Shown here: positions 37,073 to 44,456 of the stretch, one piece after another
Layout of the letters: every line of letters begins with the position of its first letter
How positions within the stretch are numbered: the first letter of the stretch is position 1
Source: Acetobacteraceae bacterium
GTDB lineage: Bacteria; Pseudomonadota; Alphaproteobacteria; Acetobacterales; Acetobacteraceae
Reading direction: 5' to 3'
Length of the DNA stretch: 44,456 nucleotides
NCBI GenBank assembly: GCA_025354865.1
Contig: JANXMB010000139.1
Coordinates: forward strand, 1-44,456
Translations under genes and position numbers: made by a program
The notes under the pieces: model-generated
Databases searched by the model: none
What the model saw: only the letters and a program-made list of their open reading frames with translations
What the model was told of the DNA's origin: nothing

Positions 37073-38092
37073 CTATGACCCAAAAACGCCCGTCGGCACA
37101 GGGTCGGTTGGGCTGGCCACGACCTCGGTCCGCAGGCGGTGGAACCAGCCGCCGCGATGGGCGGTTTCGTGCGCCTGGATGTAGGCCAAGGCGGCGGCGG
37201 GCAGCGGCGTGGCGGTGGCGCAATGGGCCATGCGGGCGGCCGCGACGATCGCCCGGACGGTGCGAACCGGTTGGCCGATGCGCAAGCCTTTGACCAGATA
37301 GGCGATCGTGCGCGGCACCAAAGGCAGCCATCCCGAGCCGTATTTGCGCCCGATATACAGGCGGTTGCGGACGAATTGGAACCAGCGGGCGCCGGACCAG
37401 CGCACCCGGTGCTGCTCCCCCACTTTGTGCCGGACGGTCAGATCGCCGCGATAGCGCACGCGCCATCCCAGCGCGATGGCGCGCAGGCAGAAGTCGTATT
37501 CCTCCCAGCAGAAGAACAGCGCCGGGTCGTAGCCGCCGGCCGCATCCCAGGCGGTGCGGCGGATGGCATGCCCGGCGCCGACGAAGGTGGTGGCCAGGAA
37601 ATCGGATCCCGATCGCGCCAGCAAGGCCCGGGGATAGCCCCAGGATGTCGGATCGTCGCGCCCGCTGTCGAAGCCAACGATGCGGCAGCCGATCGCCGCC
37701 AGATCGGGTTCCGCATCCAGCGCCGCCACCATGCCCGCCAGCGTATCGGTGCCGGCGAATTCCGCATCGTTATCCAACCCCACCACCACCCTGCCCCGCC
37801 CGAACGCGGTTGCTCGGTTACGCCCCTCGGCGACGCCCAGATTGCGCTCCGATCGCAGCAGCGTGGCATCCGAACGCCCGGCGACGATGGTTTCGAGCCA
37901 TGCGAGGTTCTCGACCATCGAACCCTGGTCCAGGATCGTGACATGCCGCCGGACGCCGGTCTGTTCCAACGCGGACCGAATGGCGGCGACGGTTTCGTCC
38001 AACCGGTCCAGCGCCAGCACGATCACATCGGCATCGTAGGGGCCGGCGGGCGGATGCGCTGCACCGGCGAGGTGGCGGATCGTATCGCTCAC
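37073..38092 (-). CDS. Glycosyltransferase family 2 (rhamnosyltransferase-like)
   Basis: Inverting GT-A glycosyltransferase of 339 residues. The nucleotide-binding opening is DVIVLALDRLDETVAAIRSAL with HVTILDQGS; the metal-binding region is RVVVGLDNDAEFAG. FVGAGHAIRRTAWDAAGGYD precedes the acceptor motif FFCWEEYDFCLRAIALGW (the ED-like catalytic area). The GTG start at 38092 overlaps the preceding gene's stop by four bases (GTGA), so it is coupled to the GT2 upstream. It probably adds a sugar to a surface glycan; the donor is unknown. Confidence 0.88.
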   Translation of the reverse strand: MSDTIRHLAGAAHPPAGPYDADVIVLALDRLDETVAAIRSALEQTGVRRHVTILDQGSMVENLAWLETIVAGRSDATLLRSERNLGVAEGRNRATAFGRGRVVVGLDNDAEFAGTDTLAGMVAALDAEPDLAAIGCRIVGFDSGRDDPTSWGYPRALLARSGSDFLATTFVGAGHAIRRTAWDAAGGYDPALFFCWEEYDFCLRAIALGWRVRYRGDLTVRHKVGEQHRVRWSGARWFQFVRNRLYIGRKYGSGWLPLVPRTIAYLVKGLRIGQPVRTVRAIVAAARMAHCATATPLPAAALAYIQAHETAHRGGWFHRLRTEVVASPTDPVPTGVFGS

Positions 38093-39195
38093 GGCAAACG
38101 CGGGATTGCGAGGTAGGCCAGGCGCTTCATCTCCTTCCGCCCGCGGGAGACGACATCCAGCACCAGCCCGCAGCCAAGCGAGAGGAAGCCCAGCAGGACC
38201 AACCCGGTGGCGAGGACGGCGGTCGGCAGGCGGGGGACTAGGCCGGTTTGCAGATACTCGGTCACCACCGGCAGCCCCAGGCCGAACCCGGCAACGAGCA
38301 GCAGCAAGGCGATGCAGGCGAAGGATTGCAGGGGGCGTTCCTGCTCGATCAGCGTCAGGATGGCGCGCAGGATGCGGAAGCCGTCGGCGACGGTATTCAG
38401 CTTCGAGCGCGACCCCACCGGCCGGCCGCGATAGGACGATCGCACCTCCCGCACTGGCATATTGAGCGCGAGGGCATGGACGGTGAACTCGGTCTCGGTT
38501 TCGAAACCGGCTGCCAGGGCCGGGAAAGATTTGACGAAGCGGCGGCTGAAGACTCGGTAGCCGGACAGCATGTCGGAGATGCCGTTGCCGAACACGACGC
38601 GCACCATGCCGGTCAGCGCCGCATTGCCGAGGCGATGGCCGGGGCGATAGGCCTGGGTTTCGGTGGGGATGCGGGCGGCGCTGACCATGTCCAGGCGTTG
38701 GTCCAGCATCAGGCGCAACATGCCCGGCGCGGCGGCGGCGTCGTAGGTATCGTCGCCGTCGACCAGCACGAAGGCATCGGCGTCCACATCGGCAAACATC
38801 CGGCGCACGACATGGCCTTTGCCTTGCAGGCGCTCCTGCCGCACCACCGCCCCGGCCGCTCGGGCTTCCAGCATGGTGCGATCGGTGGAGTTGTTGTCGT
38901 AGACATAGACGGTGGCTTGCGGCAGCGCGGCCTGGAAGTCGGCGACGACTTTGCCGATCGCGGCTTCCTCGTTGAAGCAGGGGATCAGCACGGCGACGGA
39001 CGGCTGCTTCGGCCCCAGTTCCACGCCCAAGGCGGCTTCCAGCGCGGCCCGCATGTCCGAGACTCGCATATCCGGGGCCGGCAGGTCGGGCGGCTGCGCC
39101 GACGCCGGATCGGCACGCCAGCCCGGGGCGGAGTGCGGCAGTACCGCGGCATCCGCCAGCACCGCCAAATCCAGATGCTCGATGGCGTCCGACAT
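38089..39195 (-). CDS. Glycosyltransferase family 2, dolichyl-phosphate mannose synthase-like, with C-terminal membrane helices
   Basis: Protein of 368 residues. After an N-terminal 65-residue extension, the GT2 core begins SVAVLIPCFNEEAAIGKVV. Metal- and donor-binding segments are VYDNNSTDRT and FVLVDGDDTYD. The SGYRVFSRRFVKSFP motif is typical of the undecaprenyl/dolichyl-phosphate sugar transferases. Two C-terminal membrane helices follow (about residues 290-345). The ATG at 39195 is chosen; the frame runs to 39357. It lies 14 bases after the sugar-phosphate transferase gene. Confidence 0.9.
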   Translation of the reverse strand: MSDAIEHLDLAVLADAAVLPHSAPGWRADPASAQPPDLPAPDMRVSDMRAALEAALGVELGPKQPSVAVLIPCFNEEAAIGKVVADFQAALPQATVYVYDNNSTDRTMLEARAAGAVVRQERLQGKGHVVRRMFADVDADAFVLVDGDDTYDAAAAPGMLRLMLDQRLDMVSAARIPTETQAYRPGHRLGNAALTGMVRVVFGNGISDMLSGYRVFSRRFVKSFPALAAGFETETEFTVHALALNMPVREVRSSYRGRPVGSRSKLNTVADGFRILRAILTLIEQERPLQSFACIALLLLVAGFGLGLPVVTEYLQTGLVPRLPTAVLATGLVLLGFLSLGCGLVLDVVSRGRKEMKRLAYLAIPRLP

Positions 39196-39209
39196 CGGCG
39201 GCCCCGCGC

Positions 39210-39923
39210 TCAATAGGCGTTCAGCGTGCGCGCCACCAACGGGACGGTGCGCAGCGCGATCGACAGATCGAGGCGTAGCGACCATGTCTCGATATACTCC
39301 AGGTCGCTGGAAAGGCGGTTGAGCAGTTTCTGTTCGGTCTCGGTTTCGCCGCGCCAACCGCGCACCTGCGCCAGCCCGGTCATGCCCGGTTTGACCCGAT
39401 GCCGTTCCGCATAATGCGCCGCCACATCCTCGAACAACCGCCCGCCGGCGCGTGTGCCCGGCGCATGCGGGCGCGGGCCCACCACCGCCATCTGGCCGAG
39501 CAGAACGTTGTAGAATTGGGGGAGTTCGTCGATCGAGGTGCGGCGGAGCCAGGCGCCGAAGCGGGTCACTCTGGGGTCGTCGCGGGTTGCCTGACGGACC
39601 GGATCGGTGCCGCCGTCGTGCCGCATGGTGCGGAATTTCCAGAGATCGAAGGCTTGCCCGTGCTGGCCGATGCGGCGTTGGCGGAACAAGGCGGGACCCG
39701 AACTATCCAGTCTGATCGCCAGCCCGATCGCCAGCATCGGCAGGCCCAGCACAGCGAGCGCCGCCAAGGCCAGCACCAGATCCACGGCGCGCTTGACCTG
39801 CAGCCGCCATCCGATCGGCCCCGGCGGAACATAGAGCCGGGAGGCGTAGGAAATCGGATGGAAGCCTGCCGCCCCCTCGGGCAGCAGCATCCGGTCGGTG
39901 AATTTGCCATGGAAGTCGAACAT
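39210..39923 (-). CDS. Initiating sugar-phosphate transferase (PssA/ExoY type)
   Basis: Bacterial sugar transferase of 237 residues that loads the first sugar-phosphate onto undecaprenyl phosphate at the inner membrane. One re-entrant hydrophobic helix (VDLVLALAALAVLGLPMLA) precedes KFRTMRHD. The catalytic region continues RRTSIDELPQFYNVLLGQMAVVGPRP, then HRVKPGMTGLAQVRGWRGET. It lacks the multi-helix N-terminal domain of WbaP. It begins the GT2-GT2 operon and is probably its first committed step. The 158-base gap upstream includes an AT-rich stretch (39968-40030) and the palindrome CGTTAACG near 39985. Confidence 0.93.
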   Translation of the reverse strand: MFDFHGKFTDRMLLPEGAAGFHPISYASRLYVPPGPIGWRLQVKRAVDLVLALAALAVLGLPMLAIGLAIRLDSSGPALFRQRRIGQHGQAFDLWKFRTMRHDGGTDPVRQATRDDPRVTRFGAWLRRTSIDELPQFYNVLLGQMAVVGPRPHAPGTRAGGRLFEDVAAHYAERHRVKPGMTGLAQVRGWRGETETEQKLLNRLSSDLEYIETWSLRLDLSIALRTVPLVARTLNAY

Positions 39924-40081
39924 GTGCCCACCGCTTGCGTCGATTGCGATGGGGGCAGTGTTGGGATGGATTGATTAGCAAAACGTTAACGCCACAGACC
40001 GGGGTATTCCCGATTCATATTATTTTTCGATTTGCGTGCGGGCGTGGGAACACACAACGAACCTGTTGCCGGAAAACCGCC

Positions 40082-40549
40082 TCAGCGGAAGACCAAACGC
40101 CGCGATAGCGTGAAATTGACGAACATTCCCGCGATCGCACCGGCGCTGGTTGCGATGACCGGCTGACGCGCCGCCACGGCCAGGAACGTCACCAGCAGGG
40201 CGTAAGCGCCGCGATTGAGCGCGAAACCCACCAGATTCACCGCCATGAACCGACCCCACTGGCGGTGTGCTGGACCGCTGCCTCGGCCACGGAAGGTCCA
40301 GATGCGGTTCAGCACCCAATTGCCGCTGGCGGCGACCAAGTAGGCCACGACCCCCGCGCCGTACAGTCCTAGCGCGCCGCGCAAGGCGTAGACCGTTGCG
40401 GTGTCGAGCACGAGGCCGATCAGCCCCACCGCGCCGAAGCGCATGAATTCGGTCAGTGTCGCAATCCGCTCCGGCGTCGCATGCCGGCGTAGGCCGGGCG
40501 GCAGATATCCCGTCAATCGATCGATCGGAGCTTCCATGCGCGGCATCAT
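40082..40549 (-). CDS. GtrA-like membrane protein
   Basis: Small membrane protein of 155 residues with four hydrophobic helices, as in GtrA: FGAVGLIGLVLDTATVYALR, VVAYLVAASGNWVLNRIWTF, FMAVNLVGFALNRGAYALL and VIATSAGAIAGMFVNFTLSR. The NWVLNRIWTFRG and NFTLSRRLVF stretches are family hallmarks. GtrA-like proteins are thought to help lipid-linked sugars across the inner membrane. Several closely placed ATGs exist (40549, 40546, 40537); 40549 is the first. It precedes the sugar-phosphate transferase on the same strand and is divergent from the HCCA-isomerase-like gene. Confidence 0.9.
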   Translation of the reverse strand: MMPRMEAPIDRLTGYLPPGLRRHATPERIATLTEFMRFGAVGLIGLVLDTATVYALRGALGLYGAGVVAYLVAASGNWVLNRIWTFRGRGSGPAHRQWGRFMAVNLVGFALNRGAYALLVTFLAVAARQPVIATSAGAIAGMFVNFTLSRRLVFR

Positions 40550-40582
40550 AGCCGAGCGCCCCGGGGCGGGGTAACCTGCGCG

Positions 40583-41206
40583 ATGGCCGAATTGCGCACG
40601 CTGACCGTTTATATGGATTTCAAAAGTCCTTACGCGTACCTCGCGAAGGATCTGGTCTATGCGTTGGAGCAAGCGGTGCCGGTGCGGGTTTGCTGGCTGC
40701 CGTATATCCTGGACATCCCGCAATACCTTGGCTCCGCCACGTTGGGTCCGGATGGGACGGTGGTGCAGGAGGATCGCAACGCCCATCAGTGGCGGCGGGT
40801 GCGCTACAGCTACATGGATTGCCGGCGGCAGGCGCGCAAACGCGGTTTGACCATTCGGGGCACGCAGAAAATCTGGGATTCCAGCCTGGCTGCGGCCGGC
40901 ATGTTGTTCGCGCAACGGGCCGGGGATGCTGTGTTCCGGCGCTATCAGGACATCGTGTTCGATCGGTTCTGGCGGCGGGATCTGGACATCGAGCAGGTTG
41001 CCGCCATCGCTGCGGTGCTGGCGGACGCCGGCTGCGATGCGACCGGCTTTCCCGCCTGGGCCGAGGCCGGCCGGGCGGAGGTTGCCGCGATAAGCCGGAC
41101 AGCCGAGGCCCTCGGGGTTTTCGGTGTGCCGAGTTTCGTGCTCGATGGGGAAGTTTATTGGGGCCGGGAGCATCTGCCGGATGTTGGCGCGCTTCTGATG
41201 CGATAG
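40583..41206 (+). CDS. DsbA-family protein, 2-hydroxychromene-2-carboxylate isomerase-like
   Basis: Thioredoxin-fold protein of 207 residues, of the kappa-class GST/HCCA isomerase branch. The opening YMDFKSPYAYLA has the expected active-site Ser in FKSPYAY where DsbA has CxxC. LGVFGVPSFVLDGEVYWGREHL is the conserved cis-Pro segment and the tail of the fold. Known members isomerise hydroxychromene carboxylates with glutathione in naphthalene degradation; no aromatic-degradation genes are adjacent, so the substrate is unknown. The ATG at 40583 is 33 bases from the divergent GtrA-like start. Confidence 0.87.
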   Translation: MAELRTLTVYMDFKSPYAYLAKDLVYALEQAVPVRVCWLPYILDIPQYLGSATLGPDGTVVQEDRNAHQWRRVRYSYMDCRRQARKRGLTIRGTQKIWDSSLAAAGMLFAQRAGDAVFRRYQDIVFDRFWRRDLDIEQVAAIAAVLADAGCDATGFPAWAEAGRAEVAAISRTAEALGVFGVPSFVLDGEVYWGREHLPDVGALLMR

Positions 41207-41261
41207 CGTGCGTTTGCTGGGCTTTTGGTTTCCACGACGCGGGTGGCACATCGAATTCGAT

Positions 41262-41267
41262 TATAAT
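41262..41267 (+). promoter_or_regulatory. Consensus -10 element TATAAT before the LRR gene
   Basis: A perfect TATAAT in an unusually AT-rich patch (41253-41286) of this GC-rich window. No good -35 is seen 17 bases upstream (GCGGGT). The transcript would carry an RNA leader of roughly 70 bases before the ATG at 41347. Confidence 0.45.
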
Positions 41268-41346
41268 CTCTATTTTTATTCTTTAAGGGAGAGCGATATC
41301 GTGCTACCTCGTTAATCGATGCTTTAGGGCGGGTAGGTCGCTGCAT

Positions 41347-42237
41347 ATGGACGATCGGGCAATCGGTAACTGGGGCGTGCGCGCGCTGCTTTGGCTGGCA
41401 CTGATCCTGGTCGGCTGGATGCCGGTTTCGGCCGATGCGGCGCTCGACAGCAAGCTGGTCACCGTCGAAACGGTGAACGGCATCCTGGTCGCAAGCTTCA
41501 CCGATCGGATCGACGATTCCTCGCTGGAAGCCATGATGCCGGAACTGGCCGCGATGGGGGTGCAAGCGATCAGCCTGCGCGGCACCACGGTGCGCGACAT
41601 GTCGCCGCTCTCGAAGCTGACCCGGCTGAAAACCCTCGATATCTGCGGCACCCAAGTGCGCACCGTCGGGCCGCTGGCGGCGATTCCTGGCCTCAAGGCG
41701 ATCAATCTGCAATTCCTCCCGATCGGCGATCTGACGCCGCTCAGCGGATTGACCGAGCTTGAAACGCTGAACCTGGGCGGCACGGAGATCCGGGACCTCA
41801 CGCCGCTTGCAAAGTTGACCAAGCTGAAAACGCTGGTGCTCGCCGTAACCAAAATTGGCGACCTCAGTCCGCTGGCCGGCATGCGGGAGATGCAATCCCT
41901 CGATCTCGGCAGCACCTCCATCGGCAACATCCGCCCGCTCGCCGGTATGCTCGGCCTCCGGTTCTTGAGCTTGAACGGAACCCAAGTGGACGACATTCGC
42001 CCGTTGCGCGACATGTACAACCTGCGGGAATTGGTTCTGACCGGCACCCAGGTGCGCGACATCGCGGTGTTGTCGCGGCTGATCAAACTCGAAACCCTCG
42101 ACCTGGAAGGAACGCCGGTCGAAGACGTGAAACCGCTGGCCGGATTGGTATCGCTGCGGGCGCTCAACCTCGGCGGCTCCCGAGTCAAGGACATCGGGGC
42201 GCTCGGCAATCTCACGGAACTGACGATCCGCCGCTGA
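41347..42237 (+). CDS. Secreted leucine-rich-repeat protein (internalin/SDS22-like repeats)
   Basis: Protein of 296 residues. Residues 1-31 form a signal peptide (VRALLWLALILVGWMPVSADA). From about residue 70 it has nine 22-residue repeats of the form LxxLxxLxxLxLxGTxVxDIxP. Examples are LKTLDICGTQVRTVGP, LETLNLGGTEIRDLTP and LRELVLTGTQVRDIAV. The position usually held by Asn is mostly Gly-Thr. A partial repeat ends the protein (LGNLTELTIRR). The mature protein should be a curved, periplasmic or exported repeat surface for protein binding. No anchor or sorting signal is seen. The next gene encodes a second exported protein. Confidence 0.9.
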   Translation: MDDRAIGNWGVRALLWLALILVGWMPVSADAALDSKLVTVETVNGILVASFTDRIDDSSLEAMMPELAAMGVQAISLRGTTVRDMSPLSKLTRLKTLDICGTQVRTVGPLAAIPGLKAINLQFLPIGDLTPLSGLTELETLNLGGTEIRDLTPLAKLTKLKTLVLAVTKIGDLSPLAGMREMQSLDLGSTSIGNIRPLAGMLGLRFLSLNGTQVDDIRPLRDMYNLRELVLTGTQVRDIAVLSRLIKLETLDLEGTPVEDVKPLAGLVSLRALNLGGSRVKDIGALGNLTELTIRR

Positions 42238-42313
42238 TCCAAGGCGGCCAGGATACGACGCGACGACAAAACACGGCTCGACTTCTCCGGTTTTATGGGA
42301 ACCGATACCAAAG

Positions 42314-43846
42314 ATGGCGTGTATGGGGCGGATAAGGACACGACTGGCTGGATGGATTGTCGCCTTCGCGACGATCTACACAGTGGTGCCCGCCTTCGCG
42401 ACGATCTTCGCGGTCGCGCCCGCGTTCGCTACCACCCCGGCGAGCGACCCGGTCCTGTTTTGGAACGAACAAACCAATCTAGCCATCCAATCGACATCGA
42501 TGGACCCGTTCAACGCCACTCGGGCATTGGCGTTGGAGAGCATTGCTGTCCTCGATACGCTGCGATCGGCGCAGGGCGCGCCCAGCTTCCTGGTGCGACT
42601 GCCAGCCCCCGCCACCATATCCCCAAACCTCGCCGCCAGCGCGGCCGCTCATGCCGTACTGGTCTATCTGTTTCCCGGCAACCGCGCCGCGCTGGATGCG
42701 GAATTCGCCAAGGACCGACCGGCATCGCCGACCGACGATCTCCACGCGCGATCCGTCGCCTTCGGGGAAGCCATCGCCCGCGCGGTGGTGGCGATACGGG
42801 ATCGGGACGGATGGAACCGGACGAAGGCTGTCGCAACCAGCACCGAACTCGGCCGGTGGCGACCGACACCCCCGCGCTTCTACCCGCCGCTGCATCGGCA
42901 ATGGGCGGAACTGGCGCCGTTCACCCTGATGCGCCCTGATCAATTCCGACCCTCCGGCCCCCCGGCGCTGGACACCCCGGCCTTCAAGGAAGCGCGGCAG
43001 CGCACGGCAACGATCGGCGAGTTGCGATCCCGGGTTCGGACCGAGGATCAAACCATGGCCGCCCATTATTGGAGCGACGCCATCGGCACCTACGCGCCGG
43101 CCGGACATTGGAATTCGATTGCGGCCGGCATCCTCAAATCCGACAAGCAGGACACGATGGCGCAGGCCGAACTGTTCGCGGAACTCAATGTCGCGATTGC
43201 CGACGCGGCGATTGCGATGGTGGATGCGAAATACACTTACAATCTATGGCGCCCGATCACGGCCATCGCGACCGGCGATGCCGACGTCCCGGCGCGGCCC
43301 GACTGGGCGCCGTTGCTGGAAACACCCAATCATCCCAGCTACATCTCGGGCCATTCCGCCTTCAGCGGGGCCGCCGCCGCCGTGCTGACCGCCCATTTCG
43401 GAACCAAACCATTTCGCGCGGGCAGCGCCAGCATGCCTGGCCTCAGCCGCAGCTTCAACAGCTTCGAGCAAGCGGCCGAAGAAGCGGCGAACAGCCGTTT
43501 ATGGGGCGGCATTCATTTCAAATTCGATAACGACGACGGCTTGGTCACCGGCCGAGCCATCGGTGCCTGGGCAATGCAGGTGTTCCGCCATCCGACTCAG
43601 GACCGGGGTCCGACGATCGTGATGGACCCGAAGGGAACGACCGGCTTCGCGCTCGATTCGGTAGCACCCGTGGCATCGGTCGAAGCCGCGCTCGACGGGG
43701 GTCCGAGCACGAGGGTGCCGGTCGGTCCGGATGGCCGGTTCGCGTTGCCGCGCTGCCCGGTTGGGCAACACGCCCTGACCCTCACGGCGATCGGGGTGGA
43801 CGGGCGGGCAGCGACCCTGGCCACGGTTGTGATGGGCGAGGGCTAA
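42314..43846 (+). CDS. Secreted vanadium-dependent haloperoxidase/PAP2-type protein
   Basis: Protein of 510 residues. The N-terminus is a signal peptide with three imperfect repeats of VPAFAT-like sequence (residues 17-40). The acid phosphatase/vanadium haloperoxidase site is complete: Lys306 and Arg313-Pro314 in KYTYNLWRP, SGH at 345-347 in HPSYISGHSAF, and Arg395 with His401 in SRLWGGIHF. Residues near 430-510 form a separate Ser/Pro/Gly-rich domain (VASVEAALDGGPSTRVPVGP), possibly Ig-like. The family oxidises halides with H2O2 or acts as a phosphatase; sequence alone does not decide. It lies 76 bases after the LRR gene. Confidence 0.88.
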   Translation: MACMGRIRTRLAGWIVAFATIYTVVPAFATIFAVAPAFATTPASDPVLFWNEQTNLAIQSTSMDPFNATRALALESIAVLDTLRSAQGAPSFLVRLPAPATISPNLAASAAAHAVLVYLFPGNRAALDAEFAKDRPASPTDDLHARSVAFGEAIARAVVAIRDRDGWNRTKAVATSTELGRWRPTPPRFYPPLHRQWAELAPFTLMRPDQFRPSGPPALDTPAFKEARQRTATIGELRSRVRTEDQTMAAHYWSDAIGTYAPAGHWNSIAAGILKSDKQDTMAQAELFAELNVAIADAAIAMVDAKYTYNLWRPITAIATGDADVPARPDWAPLLETPNHPSYISGHSAFSGAAAAVLTAHFGTKPFRAGSASMPGLSRSFNSFEQAAEEAANSRLWGGIHFKFDNDDGLVTGRAIGAWAMQVFRHPTQDRGPTIVMDPKGTTGFALDSVAPVASVEAALDGGPSTRVPVGPDGRFALPRCPVGQHALTLTAIGVDGRAATLATVVMGEG

Positions 43847-43857
43847 TATCCTCTTGG

Positions 43858-43893
43858 TTTCGCGCGCAGCCGCCACGCCAACCCTGCGCGCAT
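43858..43893. repeat. 36-bp repeat unit, copy 1
   Basis: First of two identical 36-base units, beginning TTTCGCGCGCAGCCGCC. Each unit has arms GCGCGCAG and CTGCGCGC around a 14-base loop, so it can form a hairpin. Read on the minus strand it encodes MRAGLAWRLRAK. It lies 12 bases after the haloperoxidase stop. Confidence 0.85.
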
Positions 43894-43898
43894 ATTAA

Positions 43899-43934
43899 TT
43901 TCGCGCGCAGCCGCCACGCCAACCCTGCGCGCAT
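43899..43934. repeat. 36-bp repeat unit, copy 2
   Basis: Identical to copy 1, 41 bases downstream (separated by ATTAA). It ends 11 bases before the stop of the minus-strand VOC gene. The two hairpins may end transcription from both directions, but no T-run follows either one. Confidence 0.85.
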
Positions 43935-43945
43935 CCCGCTCCGCG

Positions 43946-44377
43946 CTACAAGCCAGACGGGCGATCCGGCACCCAGATGTAACCGTCGGGATCGACGATA
44001 TAGGCTTCCCGCAAGCCATGCCCCTTATCCGCGGCCGCCGACAAAACCTCATACCCACCCGCTCGGGCGGCTGCTTCGGCGGCGTCGGGATCGGCTTGGT
44101 GCAGCCGCAACTCGACCCCATTGCCGCGCGGCCCGGTGAGGCGAGCGCGGATGGGGTGCCGATCGTAGGTATGATCGGCATGCAGCATCGTTTCCGCCGC
44201 GCCGTGGCGCAGAACGGCGAAATCCGGGTCCTCGTAAACGATCGTGGCGTTCAGCACCGCGCGATGGAACGCGACGGCAGCGGCGACGTCGCGCACCAGC
44301 AGATTGACCCCGAAACCGGACAAGGATCGTCCGTACTCGGCGCCCGTCATCCACGGCTCTCCGGTTCGCAGTTTCAT
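43946..44377 (-). CDS. VOC (glyoxalase/bleomycin-resistance fold) family protein
   Basis: Protein of 143 residues with the paired beta-alpha-beta-beta-beta module. It has GFGVNLLVRDVAAAVAFHRAVLNATIVYEDPDFAVLRH in the first half and NGVELRLHQADPDAAEAAARAGG then LREAYIVDPDGYIWVPDRP in the second. VDPDGY is the usual C-terminal motif; the first module's ligand His may be in FHRA and the Glu in VELRLHQ. Members include glyoxalase I, dioxygenases and antibiotic-binding proteins, so the role is unknown. The ATG at 44377 lies two bases after the stop of the preceding gene. Confidence 0.88.
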   Translation of the reverse strand: MKLRTGEPWMTGAEYGRSLSGFGVNLLVRDVAAAVAFHRAVLNATIVYEDPDFAVLRHGAAETMLHADHTYDRHPIRARLTGPRGNGVELRLHQADPDAAEAAARAGGYEVLSAAADKGHGLREAYIVDPDGYIWVPDRPSGL

Positions 44378-44379
44378 GG

Positions 44380-44456
44380 TCAGGCATCCCCTTGCGCGCG
44401 CCGAGGCTTCGGCACGGTACCGATAATATCCGCCGCTGCCAGCCGCGCGAGGTCCG
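44380..44456 (-). CDS. C-terminal end of a gene cut by the window edge
   Basis: A minus-strand frame open to the window edge gives about 24 residues, ending DLARLAAADIIGTVPKPRRAQGDA and stop. Codon use and the two-base gap to the VOC start fit a real gene that is co-transcribed with it. The end of the sequence resembles the tail of a CoA-transferase or similar protein, but there is too little to identify it. Confidence 0.5.
   Translation of the reverse strand, partial: DLARLAAADIIGTVPKPRRAQGDA

Noticed and set aside
41247-41262. Possible sigma-54 site (TGGCAC ...) before the LRR gene
   Set aside because: The -12 part does not match TTGC at the needed spacing.
43843-44181. A 112-codon minus-strand frame through the VOC gene and the 36-bp repeats
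   Set aside because: It is out of frame with the VOC protein, which has the family motifs; only the repeats lend it regularity.

Overview
The window comes from a high-GC alphaproteobacterium. The best guess is a member of the Rhodospirillales/Acetobacteraceae. Supporting signs are a class II EPSP synthase next to cytidylate kinase, an FYDLN-acid (TIGR02300) protein, an EipB/DUF1849 protein, a Pol IV with an N-terminal cysteine cluster, an AspRS of the non-discriminating type, and strong GC bias at third codon positions with long open antisense frames. Almost all of it is ordinary chromosome. I see no phage, IS element, CRISPR array, tRNA or rRNA.

Layout. (1) 1-2.4 kb: cmk (cut by the window edge) and aroA overlap on the minus strand, divergent from the FYDLN-acid gene. 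(2) 2.4-8.5 kb: a YdcF/DUF218 protein, a lipoprotein truncated haemoglobin, a phytanoyl-CoA-type dioxygenase, the potassium transporter kup, an LLM-class oxidoreductase and a one-helix membrane protein. (3) 8.5-10.6 kb: two divergent glycosyltransferases (GT9 and GT4) whose starts are almost back to back. (4) 10.7-14.7 kb: a translationally coupled LLM oxidoreductase / MFS transporter / SnoaL-like set, then a CaiB/BaiF CoA-transferase. (5) 14.8-18.7 kb: the chaperone genes grpE, dnaK and dnaJ, followed by two long perfect palindromes. (6) 18.85-21.85 kb: two coupled beta-propeller lactonase-like genes, then an unusual protein with an AT-hook-like basic tail joined to a cupin domain. (7) 21.9-26.35 kb: a complete HAAT/Liv-type ABC importer operon. 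(8) 26.4-33.9 kb: an unrecognised gene, rnd, aspS, an EipB-like protein, a DUF302 protein, a ROK kinase-dinB pair and rpmJ. (9) 33.9-40.5 kb: a minus-strand gene run with a zinc alcohol dehydrogenase, sulfotransferase, SDR, GYD protein, two GT2 glycosyltransferases, an initiating sugar-phosphate transferase and GtrA. This looks like surface-glycan synthesis next to redox genes. (10) 40.6-44.46 kb: an HCCA-isomerase/DsbA-like protein, a secreted leucine-rich-repeat protein, a secreted vanadium-haloperoxidase-type protein, a 36-bp repeat pair, a VOC protein and the end of one more gene.

The most unusual items are the AT-hook-like/cupin fusion, the paired 20-21 bp palindromes after dnaJ, the repeat pair at 43.9 kb, the secreted LRR plus haloperoxidase pair, the lipoprotein globin lacking the usual B10 tyrosine, and a three-part mutually exclusive hairpin in front of kup. 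I did not find a clear, wholly new multi-gene system. All functions are read from sequence by eye, without database searches.
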